Positions 34,771-44,987 are shown, counted from the stretch's first letter. The stretch: DNA of 61,874 bases from JAJYSO01 sp964451785 (GCA_964451785.1 CAYVJG010000017.1:1-61874), one strand, 5' to 3'. The notes: generated from the letters alone by a model not told the origin. Made by a program: numbers and translations.

Positions 34771-35823
34771 ATGGCAACGATAAAAGCTTATGGAACAGGG
34801 GCGCCAGAACAAAAAATGGCTCCATTATCTATTGAACGTCGCGCCTTACAACCAGCAGACGTACATATTGATATTTTGTATTGCGGTGTTTGTCATAGTG
34901 ATATTCATCACGCTCGCAATGAATGGGGAGGCACGCGCTATCCAGCAGTGCCTGGTCATGAGATTGTTGGAAAAGTAATTGAAGTTGGTAGTGCTGTTAA
35001 AAACTTTCAAGTAGGTCAGATAGTCGGTGTAGGCTGTATGGTTGACTCCTGTCAATCTTGTGAATCTTGTCAAGATGGCTTGGAGCAATATTGCGAAAAT
35101 GGAGCCACTAATACCTATGGTAGTGTCGACAAGATTTTGGGCGGACACACTTTTGGCGGTTATTCAGAACGTATAGTGGTAGATGAAAAATTTGTACTTC
35201 ACGTTCCTGAAACATTAGATATTTCAAAAGTAGGTCCTTTGCTCTGTGCCGGAATTACTACTTATTCACCATTGCGTCATTGGAAGGTGAAGGCAGGTGA
35301 TAAAGTAGGAATCATCGGTTTAGGCGGATTAGGACATATGGGCATCAAGCTGGCTCATGCCATGGGGGCTCATGTAGTGATGATAACACGATCGGCTGAA
35401 AAAGGTGAAGATGCCAAGTTGTTAGGGGCTGACGAGGTGTTGTTATCTACTGATTTAGAAGCGATGAAAGCACAAAAAGATTCGTTTGACTTTTTACTAA
35501 ATACCATCCCTGTAAACCACGATGTCAATCCGTATATACGTTTGTTAAAACGAGATGCCACGATGGTGATGGTAGGAGCTATTGAGCCACTTGACAGTGT
35601 TGATAGCGGATTGCTAGTAAGAAAGCGCAAACACATCGCTGGTTCATTGATTGGTGGAATTGCCGAAACTCAAGAGATGCTCAATTTTTGTGGCGAGCAC
35701 GGTGTGCTTCCTGAAGTTGAGATGATAGGAATGCAAGAAATTAACGAAGCTTGGGATCGTGTAGTGCGTTCTGATGTGAAATATCGCTTTGTTATTGATA
35801 TGAAATCTTTAAAAAACGAATAA
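34771..35823 (+). CDS. Zinc-dependent NAD(P) alcohol dehydrogenase
   Basis: Medium-chain dehydrogenase of the cinnamyl-alcohol/YahK-like subgroup, 350 aa. Catalytic zinc ligands lie in YCGVCHSDIHH and PGHEIVGKV, with a further Cys near residue 160. The structural zinc loop is the four-Cys motif DSCQSCESCQDGLEQYC. The Rossmann fingerprint is GLGGLGHMGIKLAHAMGA. Enzymes of this group reduce a broad range of aldehydes with NADPH, which is the likely role. It is monocistronic, between its own promoter and the terminator shared with rlmH. Confidence 0.93.
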   Translation: MATIKAYGTGAPEQKMAPLSIERRALQPADVHIDILYCGVCHSDIHHARNEWGGTRYPAVPGHEIVGKVIEVGSAVKNFQVGQIVGVGCMVDSCQSCESCQDGLEQYCENGATNTYGSVDKILGGHTFGGYSERIVVDEKFVLHVPETLDISKVGPLLCAGITTYSPLRHWKVKAGDKVGIIGLGGLGHMGIKLAHAMGAHVVMITRSAEKGEDAKLLGADEVLLSTDLEAMKAQKDSFDFLLNTIPVNHDVNPYIRLLKRDATMVMVGAIEPLDSVDSGLLVRKRKHIAGSLIGGIAETQEMLNFCGEHGVLPEVEMIGMQEINEAWDRVVRSDVKYRFVIDMKSLKNE

Positions 35824-35960
35824 TAACAAATGAAAACACTTAAAAAGTGTTTATGCCTTTTAGCGCGTACGGTGCATTTTTCACCAAAGCATTAAAGGTG
35901 TAAAAGTAAAATGTTGCTCATTGTATAAGTGATTTTAAGGGATAAGAAGTGCAACATTTT

Positions 35961-35998
35961 AAAAGTCTGCCAGCTCGAGGAGCAACGGCAGACTTTTT
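35961..35998. terminator. Bidirectional terminator between adh and rlmH
   Basis: AAAAGTCTGCC (35961-35971) pairs with GGCAGACTTTTT (35987-35998). A second stem, AAAATGTTGC/GCAACATTTT, lies just upstream at about 35908-35960, and an AAACACTT/AAGTGTTT hairpin directly follows the adh stop. Confidence 0.85.
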
Positions 35999-36001
35999 AA
36001 T

Positions 36002-36475
36002 TTAAGAATGGTGGTAAGATTCATTGCGTAGAATAGTAAACCCGCGGTAGAGTTGCTCAACAAAGAAAGGCCGAATCATTTCGTGTGAAAAAGTCATTTG
36101 CGACAGCGCGATTTTGTGATTGGCGCGTTGGTAAACCTCTTCAGAAAATCCAAATGGTCCACCGATAATAAAAATCAGGCGTTTTTTACCGGTATTCATG
36201 CGCTTTTGTAGCCAGCTAGCATAAGCCTCAGATGAAAATTCTTTGCCTTTTTCATCTAGTAAAACCACTTCATCACCAGGGTTTATGCGTTTGAGCATGG
36301 CTTGTCCTTCTTTGACTTTTTGTAAGTCTTCGGTTAAACTTTTACGTGTTTTGAGCTCAGGAATCACTTCAATAGTAAATTTGCAATAGTGTTTTAACCG
36401 TTGGGTATATTTGTCGGTTAATTTTTGAATGGTTTTATCCGTAGTCTTTCCGATTAAAAGCAATGTGATTGTCAT
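36002..36475 (-). CDS. rlmH: 23S rRNA pseudouridine-1915 N3-methyltransferase
   Basis: SPOUT-class methyltransferase that modifies pseudouridine 1915 in helix 69 of 23S rRNA on assembled ribosomes. The 157-aa protein ends in the unmistakable knot motif FIIGGPFGFSEEV, with ALSQMTFSHEMIRPFFVEQLYRGFTILRNESYHHS at the C terminus. It is divergent from nadC with a 46-bp gap, so both promoters must overlap there. Confidence 0.98.
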   Translation of the reverse strand: MTITLLLIGKTTDKTIQKLTDKYTQRLKHYCKFTIEVIPELKTRKSLTEDLQKVKEGQAMLKRINPGDEVVLLDEKGKEFSSEAYASWLQKRMNTGKKRLIFIIGGPFGFSEEVYQRANHKIALSQMTFSHEMIRPFFVEQLYRGFTILRNESYHHS

Positions 36476-36521
36476 CGTGTAATTCAGGTTACTTTTATTA
36501 TTTTAGCAAAAATAATCGGAA

Positions 36522-37382
36522 ATGAAGATTGACCAAAAACAATTTGAAAAAGAAGTAGATAGAATAATCATAAATGCTTTACGCGAAGATGTTGGCCCGG
36601 GTGATTACAGTTCACTAGCGTGCATTCCGGCTACAGCTAGCGGAAAAGCAAAGTTACTAGTCAAAGACGATGGTATTTTAGCTGGTGTTGATTTTGCTAA
36701 ACGCGTTTTTGAGATTGTCGATGAGCGTTTAGAAATAGAAGTACTAAAACGTGATGGCGAAGCTATGCAAAAAGGTGATATTGCTTTTTATGTGTCAGGA
36801 CCGAGCCAATCTATATTAAAGGCAGAACGTTTAACGCTTAATGCTATGCAACGTATGAGTGCCATTGCTACTAAAACCAATACGTTTGCAAAACTTCTTG
36901 AGGGGACAAAAACCAAAATTTTAGATACGCGCAAAACGACTCCAGGTATTAGAGCACTTGAAAAATGGGCTGTTAAAATTGGGGGTGGCGTTAATCATAG
37001 GTTTGGACTTTACGATATGATTATGCTTAAAGATAACCATATTGATTTTGCTGGAGGAGTTTCAGAAGCCATTCAAAAGACACAAGCTTATTTACAGACC
37101 CATAATTTGGATTTAAAAATAGTAGTTGAAGCGCGTGATTTTGCTGAAATTGAAGAAATTTTAAAAAATGAAGGCGTTTATCGCATATTAATTGATAACT
37201 TTAATTATGAAGATACGCGTCGTGCTGTTGCTATGATTAATGGGCAATGTTTAACCGAATCTAGCGGTGGAATTACACCTGAAACAGCAAGAGGTTATGC
37301 CGAGTGCGGCGTTGATTTTATTTCGAGCGGCGCCTTAACACATTCAGTTTATAACTTAGATTTGAGTTTGAAAGCCCTGTAA
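36522..37382 (+). CDS. nadC: Nicotinate-nucleotide pyrophosphorylase (carboxylating)
   Basis: Quinolinate phosphoribosyltransferase; it converts quinolinate and PRPP to nicotinate mononucleotide, the entry into NAD from de novo synthesis. The length of 286 aa is normal. Motifs: ALREDVGPGDYSS, LDTRKTTPGIRALEKWAV, GGGVNHRFGLYDMIMLKDNH and the phosphate-binding ESSGGI. yihY follows after 4 bp, then priA after 10 bp, so the three form one transcript. The quinolinate could come from aspartate (nadA/nadB, not seen) or in principle from the kynurenine pathway encoded at 15.8-18.5 kb. Confidence 0.97.
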   Translation: MKIDQKQFEKEVDRIIINALREDVGPGDYSSLACIPATASGKAKLLVKDDGILAGVDFAKRVFEIVDERLEIEVLKRDGEAMQKGDIAFYVSGPSQSILKAERLTLNAMQRMSAIATKTNTFAKLLEGTKTKILDTRKTTPGIRALEKWAVKIGGGVNHRFGLYDMIMLKDNHIDFAGGVSEAIQKTQAYLQTHNLDLKIVVEARDFAEIEEILKNEGVYRILIDNFNYEDTRRAVAMINGQCLTESSGGITPETARGYAECGVDFISSGALTHSVYNLDLSLKAL

Positions 37383-37386
37383 ATTT

Positions 37387-38355
37387 ATGTCTGCAGCTAT
37401 TGAAGAGAAATTAGCTACTATTCCTGTTGTACGAACGCTGATGCGTTTGTGCAAAAAAGTTGTCTTGCCTGGTTTCAATGGGTTAACCCTTTATGATTTA
37501 CTCGAAATATACGTTTATGGTATCATAGAAGGTACCTTTACTACGCGTGCCGGATCAATTGCTTTCAGCTTTTTTATGGCCTTGTTTCCCTTTTTACTGT
37601 TTATTTTAAATCTGATTCCCTTTGTGTGGTTTATTAAAGATTTTCAGTCGCGCTTACTCGGTTATTTAGATCAGTTGATTCCACCACAAACACACCAGTT
37701 ATTTGATCGTGTGTTTTACGATATCGCTAACACGCCACGTACCGGATTACTCTCTATAGTTTTTGTGTTGTCAATATTTTTAATGACCAATGGCATTAAT
37801 GCTATTTTTACAGGTTTTGAATATTCGTGGCATACCACCAAAAAACGGTCTATAATACGACAATATATAGTAGCGCTAGGGGTTTCATTAATCATATCAC
37901 TCTTGCTTTTGTCAACGGTTATTGTTACAATCTATTTAACTTATATCATTGAAGACCTCAGCGCGCTTGGTGTGTTTGACGATACCGTTCGCTGGGCTGA
38001 GATAGGGCGATTTGTTACTTTTGTAGCTATGATTTACAATGTGGTTTGCATTCTGTATTACTTTGGTACAAAAGAGAGCAGGCAGGCCAATTACAATTCT
38101 ATCGGGGCAGTATTTACGACGGTTTTAATTGTGGTGTTTACCTATTTGTTTTCCCTTTATCTTGAAAATTTTGGTTCCTATAACAAACTTTATGGCTCTA
38201 TAGGCGCTTTAGTAATTGCGATGTTTTACACCTGGCTTAACGCTAATATTTTATTGTTAGGGTTTGAGCTAAATGGCGCTATTTTAAAACTACGCCACGA
38301 CAATGCTCAGCGTCAAAAAACAAACCAAACCTCTTTATCTGACTCTACTAATTGA
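37387..38355 (+). CDS. YihY/UPF0761 (BrkB-like) inner-membrane protein
   Basis: Multi-pass inner-membrane protein of 322 aa with about six helices between residues 50 and 295. Family landmarks are TTRAGSIAFSFFMALFPFLLF and the C-terminal YGSIGALVIAMFYTWLNANILLLG. The old label ribonuclease BN for this family is not supported; no nuclease motif exists and the function is unknown. It lies between nadC and priA with very short gaps, so it is co-transcribed but probably unrelated in function. Confidence 0.9.
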   Translation: MSAAIEEKLATIPVVRTLMRLCKKVVLPGFNGLTLYDLLEIYVYGIIEGTFTTRAGSIAFSFFMALFPFLLFILNLIPFVWFIKDFQSRLLGYLDQLIPPQTHQLFDRVFYDIANTPRTGLLSIVFVLSIFLMTNGINAIFTGFEYSWHTTKKRSIIRQYIVALGVSLIISLLLLSTVIVTIYLTYIIEDLSALGVFDDTVRWAEIGRFVTFVAMIYNVVCILYYFGTKESRQANYNSIGAVFTTVLIVVFTYLFSLYLENFGSYNKLYGSIGALVIAMFYTWLNANILLLGFELNGAILKLRHDNAQRQKTNQTSLSDSTN

Positions 38356-38365
38356 AGTTGATTTT

Positions 38366-40816
38366 ATGCAGAACTTTGTCAATATTATTTTACCCTTGCC
38401 CTTAGAAAAGCAATTCACTTATGCGCTGACTGATACTCAAGCCGGGAAATTAAAACCCGGAATGCGCGTGGCAGTGCCTTTTGGAAAAACAAAAGTGTAT
38501 ACCGGAGTGGTAGCCAACATTCATCAAAGTAAACCTGAGTTTTATGAGGCTAAGTATGTAGAAGAAATATTGGATGATACTCCTATAGTAACTCGTGAGC
38601 AATTACGTTTTTTTAAGTGGGTGGCTGAATATTACATGTGTAGTGAAGGTGAGGTGCTACGCGCAGCTTTGCCCAGCGCTTTTTTGTTGCAAAGTGAAAC
38701 GGTTATTGAACTCAATAAAGAAAGTGATATAAACGATCAATTATTAACAGATGAAGAGTATTTGATTTACGAAGCTTTGCAACACCAGTCAATTTTAAAA
38801 ATTCAAGAGGTGATGGATATTTTGGGCAAAAAAACAGTTTTGCCAACCTTGAATAAACTAGTTGATAAGCAAGTGATTGTGGTTAATCAAGAATTGTATA
38901 AAAAATACAAACCTAAATTGGTGAAGTATTTACGCTTAGCTGAAGCTTATAAATCACCTGACAAGTTATCTGTTCTTTTAGAAGAAATGAGTCGAGCGCC
39001 AAAGCAGCGAAAATTAATCATGACCTTATTTTCATTAGAAGCTAAAACACAGCAACCTATTGAAGCTAAACAATTGCAGAAAGCAGCTGAAGCTTCGGCA
39101 GCATCGGTTAAGGCTTTGGTGAAAAAAGGTGTTTTAGAAGAATATCACTTACAGCAAGATCGGGTGGAAGGACAAGCTGCAGAAAGCGATTTGCAGTTAC
39201 ATTTATCGCCAGATCAGGAACGCGCTTTTCGAGAAATTAAGCAAATCTTTACCGCCCAGCAGCCGTGTTTATTACACGGAGTGACTTCGTCAGGAAAAAC
39301 CGAAGTGTATATTAAACTTATAGATGAAGCCTTAGCTAGGGGAGAGCAAGTACTTTATCTTTTGCCCGAAATAGCTTTAACAACGCAGTTGATTATGCGT
39401 TTGCAAGCTCATTTTGGTGAAGAAGTATTGGTGTACCACAGTAAATATTCTGTCAATGAACGCGTTGAGGTCTACAAGCATGTTCTGCATAACGACAAAG
39501 GCCGTATTGTTATTGGTGTACGTTCGTCATTGTTTTTACCTTTTCAAAATTTGGGACTCATTATTGTTGATGAGGAACACGAGAATACATTTAAACAATT
39601 TGACCCTGCGCCGCGCTACCAAGCACGAGATTCAGCCATTGTTTTGAGCCATTTGTTTAAAAGTTCAGTGTTGTTGGGGTCAGCTACGCCAAGTCTTGAG
39701 AGCTATAACAATGTCAAGCAGTATAAATATGGGTTAGTCGAATTAAAAAAGCGCTATGGCAATGTAATTCCGCCTAAAATTCATTTGATTGACATCAAAG
39801 ATAAGCATAAACGCAAACTGATGACCGGTCATTTTTCAGATGAATTGATTGCGGCAATAAACAAGACTTTAGAAGAGGCAAAGCAAGTTATTTTGTTTCA
39901 AAATCGCCGTGGGTATTCACCAGTGTTAGAGTGTCAAACCTGTGGACATTCGCCGCAGTGCCCTAATTGCGATGTAAGTTTGACTTATCATCGTCACAAC
40001 AATTCTTTGCGTTGTCATTATTGTGGGTATCACATGGCTATGCAGCGCAAGTGTATGGCTTGTGGAAGTGTTGATCTAACCACTAAGGGATTTGGAACTG
40101 AACAAATTGAAACTGAACTTAAAGAATTGTTTCCCGATCATCAAATAGGGCGTATGGATTTAGATACCACGCGCGGTAAGCACGCTTTTGAAAAGCTCAT
40201 TACACAATTTCAACACAAAGAAATTGATGTTTTGGTCGGTACGCAGATGCTTGCCAAGGGACTAGATTTTAGAGATGTAGATCTGGTGGGGGTGATGAAT
40301 GCTGATAACTTACTGAATTTTCCGGATTTCCGTGCCCATGAACGCGCGTTTCAATTGCTAACACAGGTGGCAGGGCGTGCCGGACGAACCGATAAGCAAG
40401 GACGGGTGTTGATACAAACTTATAGTCCGAAGCACGCTATTTTGCGTCAGGTGTTGCAAGGCGATTATCACGGAATGTATGAAGAACAACTTCAAAGTCG
40501 ATTACAATTTAAATATCCACCGAGTTATCGCTTGATAAAAATCACTTTAAAGGGACGTAATTATAATACAGTTAACGAAGCAGCTGATTGGTTGGCCAAG
40601 GGTTTGCGTTCAGGGTTTGGTAAGCAAGTGCTAGGACCTGAATTTCCGGCTGTGGCGCGCATCAGAAATGAATATTACAAAGTGATAATGCTTAAAATTC
40701 CACCACAGCAATCTGTAAAAAAGACCAAGCAATACATCCAACGTTTACAAAGTTCATATCTATCTATCGGAACTTATAGGAGTGTACGCATTTTGCTAAA
40801 TGTAGATCCGTATTAA
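38366..40816 (+). CDS. priA: Primosomal protein N' (replication restart helicase PriA)
   Basis: 3'-5' superfamily 2 helicase that recognises abandoned replication forks and reloads the replisome. The 816-aa protein has the N-terminal 3'-DNA-binding domain, Walker A GVTSSGKTEVYIKL, the DEEH box IIVDEEHENTFKQ, the zinc module with paired cysteines (CQTCGHSPQCPNCD, CHYCGYH, CMACGS) and the C-terminal VAGRAGRTDKQGRV helicase motif. The frame is open from 38303, but the ATG at 38366 begins at the family-typical MQNFVNIILPLPL and avoids most overlap with yihY. Confidence 0.97.
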   Translation: MQNFVNIILPLPLEKQFTYALTDTQAGKLKPGMRVAVPFGKTKVYTGVVANIHQSKPEFYEAKYVEEILDDTPIVTREQLRFFKWVAEYYMCSEGEVLRAALPSAFLLQSETVIELNKESDINDQLLTDEEYLIYEALQHQSILKIQEVMDILGKKTVLPTLNKLVDKQVIVVNQELYKKYKPKLVKYLRLAEAYKSPDKLSVLLEEMSRAPKQRKLIMTLFSLEAKTQQPIEAKQLQKAAEASAASVKALVKKGVLEEYHLQQDRVEGQAAESDLQLHLSPDQERAFREIKQIFTAQQPCLLHGVTSSGKTEVYIKLIDEALARGEQVLYLLPEIALTTQLIMRLQAHFGEEVLVYHSKYSVNERVEVYKHVLHNDKGRIVIGVRSSLFLPFQNLGLIIVDEEHENTFKQFDPAPRYQARDSAIVLSHLFKSSVLLGSATPSLESYNNVKQYKYGLVELKKRYGNVIPPKIHLIDIKDKHKRKLMTGHFSDELIAAINKTLEEAKQVILFQNRRGYSPVLECQTCGHSPQCPNCDVSLTYHRHNNSLRCHYCGYHMAMQRKCMACGSVDLTTKGFGTEQIETELKELFPDHQIGRMDLDTTRGKHAFEKLITQFQHKEIDVLVGTQMLAKGLDFRDVDLVGVMNADNLLNFPDFRAHERAFQLLTQVAGRAGRTDKQGRVLIQTYSPKHAILRQVLQGDYHGMYEEQLQSRLQFKYPPSYRLIKITLKGRNYNTVNEAADWLAKGLRSGFGKQVLGPEFPAVARIRNEYYKVIMLKIPPQQSVKKTKQYIQRLQSSYLSIGTYRSVRILLNVDPY

Positions 40817-41225
40817 CTTTGAAGATACATACAATTAAGTTGATTGATGACTCTATTTATAGAAGGTAACGAGTTATTTTTTAGACCTATTTAGGCTTTT
40901 GTACCCCAAATTATACCTGAATTTAAATTACATTTAAACTATGTGTGTAATTTTAAAATGTTAAAAGTATGTGCTAAAAATATATAGTTAACATTTTATC
41001 AATCATTAATATTCTTTTCTATGCAAAGTAATATAAAAGTATTCATAGTGTTAGCAATATGCGCTTCTTAAATCTAAGTCTATATTATTTTGTTAAAATT
41101 TATCTGCTAATTTTTTTGTAAATCCAATTCTGTGCCGTAAAATTGCATCGCTAATTATTTTAAATTAATCTAAATAAATGGGTTTGTATTTAAGGCTCTT
41201 AACTTGTAAATTAAAATCATTTTCG
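40817..41225. other. AT-rich upstream region of the siderophore receptor gene
   Basis: About 400 bp with no open frame of note. As the upstream region of an iron-uptake gene it is a likely site of Fur control, but no convincing Fur box or exact TAnnTTTG element was found by eye. Confidence 0.35.
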
Positions 41226-43559
41226 ATGAAAAAAGCAGTAAAATTAAGCATGTGTTTGGCATCGCTATTATTTTCAATACACTTGTTTGCCCAACAGGGT
41301 GGTTTAAACGGTAAGATTATAAGTATTGAAGACGGATCCCCTTTAATGGGTGTAAATGTTATCCTTGGTAATACAGGTCTACAAACAACCACTGATAGTA
41401 GGGGAGAATATCATATAGAATCTATTCAACCTAAAGAATATGTGGTTTACGTTAGAGGAGCGGGTGTGAGTACTGCACAAAAGCGCATCACTATAGAATC
41501 AGGTAAGACACTGGAGTTAGATTTCGAATTGCACTCTTCCATAGAGAAGCTGTCAGAAATTCTAATTGTCGGTAATAAAGTTAATAGGTTTTCTGATAAA
41601 CGTTCAGATTACGTAGCTAGAATGCCTTTGTCTAATCTTGAGAACCCGCAAGTTTATTCGGTTATTACAGATGAATTATTGCAAGAGCAATTGATTACCG
41701 ATGTAAAAACAGCAATCAAAAATGCACCGGGAATTAGTAATGTAGTTGAAACTGTTGGGTCAGGCGGAATAGGCCTTTCTGTATCTATGCGGGGGTTTCA
41801 AACAGGAATTTCAATGCGGAACGGCTTAGCCTCTAATTATAAAACGATGGGTGATCCTGCTAATATTCAACGTATTGAAGTTATCAAAGGGCCCTCAGCA
41901 ACCTTGTTTGGATCAACATTGACCTCTTATGGCGGTTTGGTGAATGTGGTGACTAAAAAGCCATTTGATGAATTTAAAGGAAGTATTGGCTATTCAACCG
42001 GATCATTTGGATTATCGCGATTTACAGCAGATATTAATATGCCGGTAAACGACGATAAAACCTTATTGTTTAGATTGAACGCCGCTATTCATAAAAAAGA
42101 GAGTTTTCAAGATTATGGCGTGGAGCGCAATTGGGCATTATACCCGGCTTTAACCTATAAAGTCAACGATAAATTGACTTTAAATTTTGAAGCTGAAATT
42201 TTTAATACCAATCGCCCTAGTACATATTTCAGAATTAATCCTAATGTAGATGTATCTGGATTTGAAGACTTGGATTACAATTTTAATCATTCCTTTAGCA
42301 GTGATCAAATGCAATCTCAAGCCAAAGTGCTAAACGTGTTTGCTAAAGCTGAATATAAAATTTCAGATCAGTGGACTTCTCAAACTAATATAGCTAAAAG
42401 TAATACGGATAACGATGCTAATTATCTATTTTTAAATTTTGTAGATAAAGCCAATGCGCGCCGTTTGCCGATGCGTATTACAGGAAATTTTAGTACTCTG
42501 CAAATTCAACAAAATTTTATAGGGCAATTTAAAATTGGTAAAGCAGATAATAAGCTGTTAATCGGTTTAGATTATACGCAATTAGATACGCGTGATAGAC
42601 GTACCCGATTTGTGTATGATACGGTGAGCAGCGCTAGTGCTGATCGCGATTTTAATTTTGATAAATACATGGAACGTCTAGGCGAAACAGATCCTTATGC
42701 AAAATTTGTGGTCAAACAAAAAACATATAGTGCCTATGTTTCTGATGTGTTGAGTTTTAAAGAACGCTTGTTTTTGATGGCTAGTTTGCGTGTCGATTAT
42801 TTCTCAAATGAACTGATTAACTTTGATCAAACGGCCTATTCTCCAAAACTAGGTGCCGTTTACCAAGTGGTTGATAATAAAGTGTCACTTTTTGCCAATT
42901 ATATGGATGGGTTTAAAAATATAGCTCCTGATAATACGGACCCTGATCACATTATTAGTTTTAAACCAGAACACGCCACACAAATTGAAGGCGGGGTAAA
43001 AATGAAGCTTCTCGATGATAAATTAAGTGCCACATTGAGTTATTACGATATCACCGTGCGCGATATTGTGCGCAGTGTGCCAGATCCAGATAATATTGGC
43101 GGGTTTAACGCTGTGCAAGACGGTACGCGCGTGAGTAGAGGTGTTGAAATTGAGGTGATAGCTAATCCTTTTGAAGGTTGGAATATTCTTGCTGGTTATA
43201 GTTATAACGATAGTGAATATACAAAAGCTGCAGCCGATATTGTTGGGAATCGCCCGTATGGAACTCCTGAGCATACAGTTAACTTCTGGACCAGCTATCG
43301 TTTCTCTACACCTTACTTACACGGCCTAGGTGTTGGATTTGGCGGAAATTATGTCAGTGAATTTTTTCAGAGTGATGCCAATACCTTTACAGTTCCTGAA
43401 CGCGTTGTTTTAAATGCTTCTCTATTCTTTGAGCGTTCTAAATACCGTATCGGATTAAAATGGAATAATATTACGGATGAACAGTATTGGGTAAGTGATT
43501 TTTGGGCACGACCTCAAGACCCTTCTAATGTTGTGTTGAGTTTTGATTTACGCTTTTAA
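41226..43559 (+). CDS. TonB-dependent siderophore receptor
   Basis: Outer-membrane receptor of 777 aa with signal peptide (SIHLFAQ), a CarboxypepD_reg domain (LNGKIISIEDGSPLMGVNVILG), a plug (VYSVITDELLQEQLITDVKTAI and IQRIEVIKGPSATLFGS) and a barrel ending VVLSFDLRF. The plug motifs are typical of the FhuA/FecA siderophore class rather than SusC. The ATG at 41226 gives the signal peptide directly; an in-frame ATG at 41178 would add 16 unlikely residues. A PepSY membrane protein follows after an apparent terminator, a common iron-uptake pairing. The siderophore is unknown. Confidence 0.9.
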   Translation: MKKAVKLSMCLASLLFSIHLFAQQGGLNGKIISIEDGSPLMGVNVILGNTGLQTTTDSRGEYHIESIQPKEYVVYVRGAGVSTAQKRITIESGKTLELDFELHSSIEKLSEILIVGNKVNRFSDKRSDYVARMPLSNLENPQVYSVITDELLQEQLITDVKTAIKNAPGISNVVETVGSGGIGLSVSMRGFQTGISMRNGLASNYKTMGDPANIQRIEVIKGPSATLFGSTLTSYGGLVNVVTKKPFDEFKGSIGYSTGSFGLSRFTADINMPVNDDKTLLFRLNAAIHKKESFQDYGVERNWALYPALTYKVNDKLTLNFEAEIFNTNRPSTYFRINPNVDVSGFEDLDYNFNHSFSSDQMQSQAKVLNVFAKAEYKISDQWTSQTNIAKSNTDNDANYLFLNFVDKANARRLPMRITGNFSTLQIQQNFIGQFKIGKADNKLLIGLDYTQLDTRDRRTRFVYDTVSSASADRDFNFDKYMERLGETDPYAKFVVKQKTYSAYVSDVLSFKERLFLMASLRVDYFSNELINFDQTAYSPKLGAVYQVVDNKVSLFANYMDGFKNIAPDNTDPDHIISFKPEHATQIEGGVKMKLLDDKLSATLSYYDITVRDIVRSVPDPDNIGGFNAVQDGTRVSRGVEIEVIANPFEGWNILAGYSYNDSEYTKAAADIVGNRPYGTPEHTVNFWTSYRFSTPYLHGLGVGFGGNYVSEFFQSDANTFTVPERVVLNASLFFERSKYRIGLKWNNITDEQYWVSDFWARPQDPSNVVLSFDLRF

Positions 43560-43572
43560 GTAAACTAATCTT

Positions 43573-43616
43573 GAGGCTTGAGTTTATCTTCTTAGAATCA
43601 AGCCTCTTGTTTTTTA
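43573..43616 (+). terminator. Terminator after the siderophore receptor
   Basis: GAGGCTTGA (43573-43581) pairs with TCAAGCCTC (43598-43606), followed by TTGTTTTTT. It may only partly separate the receptor from the PepSY gene. Confidence 0.8.
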
Positions 43617-43722
43617 TGAAAAGAGAACTAAAAAAAAAGAAGAGTTTTTTTTTAGATATTTGTCTGCTATAATTCAAAAAGTTCAACAGTTTAAGCTGTA
43701 ACAGAACGCAATTAGTATAACC

Positions 43723-44853
43723 ATGAAATTAATAAAAGGAAGCCATAGGCGCAATGCCGTTTTAAAACTTATTCACTGGCTACATTTGTGGCCAAGCCTG
43801 GTGGCATCTCTTGTTTTAATTGTGGTTTGTTTAACTGGGGCTATTGTTGTTTTTGCTGATGAAGTTATTGATTTTAATAACCGTGAAGTACTCTATGTCA
43901 ATCAAGTAAAAACAGAGCGCTTGCCAATGGAGGTTCTGCTCCAAAATTACGCTAAGGCTTTCCCCGATCAACCAACTCCCAGTTATTTGGTGACCTATAA
44001 AAATCCTAAGCGAACGGTAAAGTTTAATCATTTTGATCCGGTTAATGGATTGCAGTTGATTTATATGGATCCTTATACAGGAGAAATTTTAAAAAAAGAC
44101 GGCACTATACATTTTTTCTTTGTTACCGCTCATCTGCACGCCTCGTTGTTGTTAGGTGAAATCGGAAAGTGGATTGTAGATATCTCCACATTAATTTTTG
44201 TGTTGGGATTATTGACAGGAATTGTTTTATGGTTTCCTAAAAAATGGAATAAATCCAGTCGCAAGATTGCATTTAAGATTAATTGGAAGGCAAAGTTTAA
44301 ACGACTCAACTATAGTTTGCATAATGTTTTAGGCTTTTATGCCTTATCTATTTGCTTTGTTTTAGGAGTGTCGGGCGTTTTACTCGCTTACCCCAATTGG
44401 TCAGATGCTAGTATGAAACTGTTTGGCGGACAGACACATGAGGTGTGGGAGAGTAGTTTACCTGAGTTTAATAGCACACAAACTATTGCGCCGATGAACC
44501 CTGTTTTTGAGCACTTTTATGACCAAGATAATGGCGTTGAAGCCATTCAAGTCTATACCTATGCTTTAGCTGAGCAAGGTTACTATATTTTAAACGCCGC
44601 CAGTTGGGTGGGATTAAAAAATTATATTGGCAAACCACACTTTATTAATAAATATACGGGTAAAGAAATAGCGGTTCCGCATTCTGCACATGTACATGAA
44701 AAATTTGAAAATGCCGTAATGATGCTTCATATGGGGTCTTGGCTAGGACTTTGGGGGAAAATAATATCATTTTTAGCTTCTTTAATAGCTACAAGCTTAC
44801 CCATTACAGGCTTTTTGTATTGGTGGGGTAGGCTCAAGAAGAATAGACGCTAG
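43723..44853 (+). CDS. PepSY-associated membrane protein (putative ferric-siderophore reductase)
   Basis: Inner-membrane protein of 376 aa with four hydrophobic helices: near residues 15-45 (LIHWLHLWPSLVASLVLIV), 140-165, 200-225 and at the C terminus. A PepSY-like periplasmic domain lies between. Conserved histidines in the helices (HWLHLW, HLHASLL, HNVLG, HMGSWLGLWG) could coordinate haem. Members near siderophore receptors act as FpvG-like reductases that free iron in the periplasm, so with the gene at 41226 this suggests iron uptake. Function is inferred from family and context. Confidence 0.82.
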   Translation: MKLIKGSHRRNAVLKLIHWLHLWPSLVASLVLIVVCLTGAIVVFADEVIDFNNREVLYVNQVKTERLPMEVLLQNYAKAFPDQPTPSYLVTYKNPKRTVKFNHFDPVNGLQLIYMDPYTGEILKKDGTIHFFFVTAHLHASLLLGEIGKWIVDISTLIFVLGLLTGIVLWFPKKWNKSSRKIAFKINWKAKFKRLNYSLHNVLGFYALSICFVLGVSGVLLAYPNWSDASMKLFGGQTHEVWESSLPEFNSTQTIAPMNPVFEHFYDQDNGVEAIQVYTYALAEQGYYILNAASWVGLKNYIGKPHFINKYTGKEIAVPHSAHVHEKFENAVMMLHMGSWLGLWGKIISFLASLIATSLPITGFLYWWGRLKKNRR

Positions 44854-44987
44854 TTTATAAAAGGGAGCAGAGGTGTAGGTTTATAGCTTATGCAGTATAA
44901 AAAGCTAAATAATCAGAAGAGCATAGGTAAGCAAATTAAATAAAACAATTTGCTTTAAAATACGTTTGTTAATTGTATAAAAAGCCG

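Noticed and set aside
37387..38355. Ribonuclease BN annotation for the YihY protein
   Set aside because: It is an obsolete label; the protein has membrane helices and no nuclease motif.
38303..38365. Longer priA N terminus overlapping yihY
   Set aside because: The extra residues are unlike PriA, and the ATG at 38366 gives the family start.
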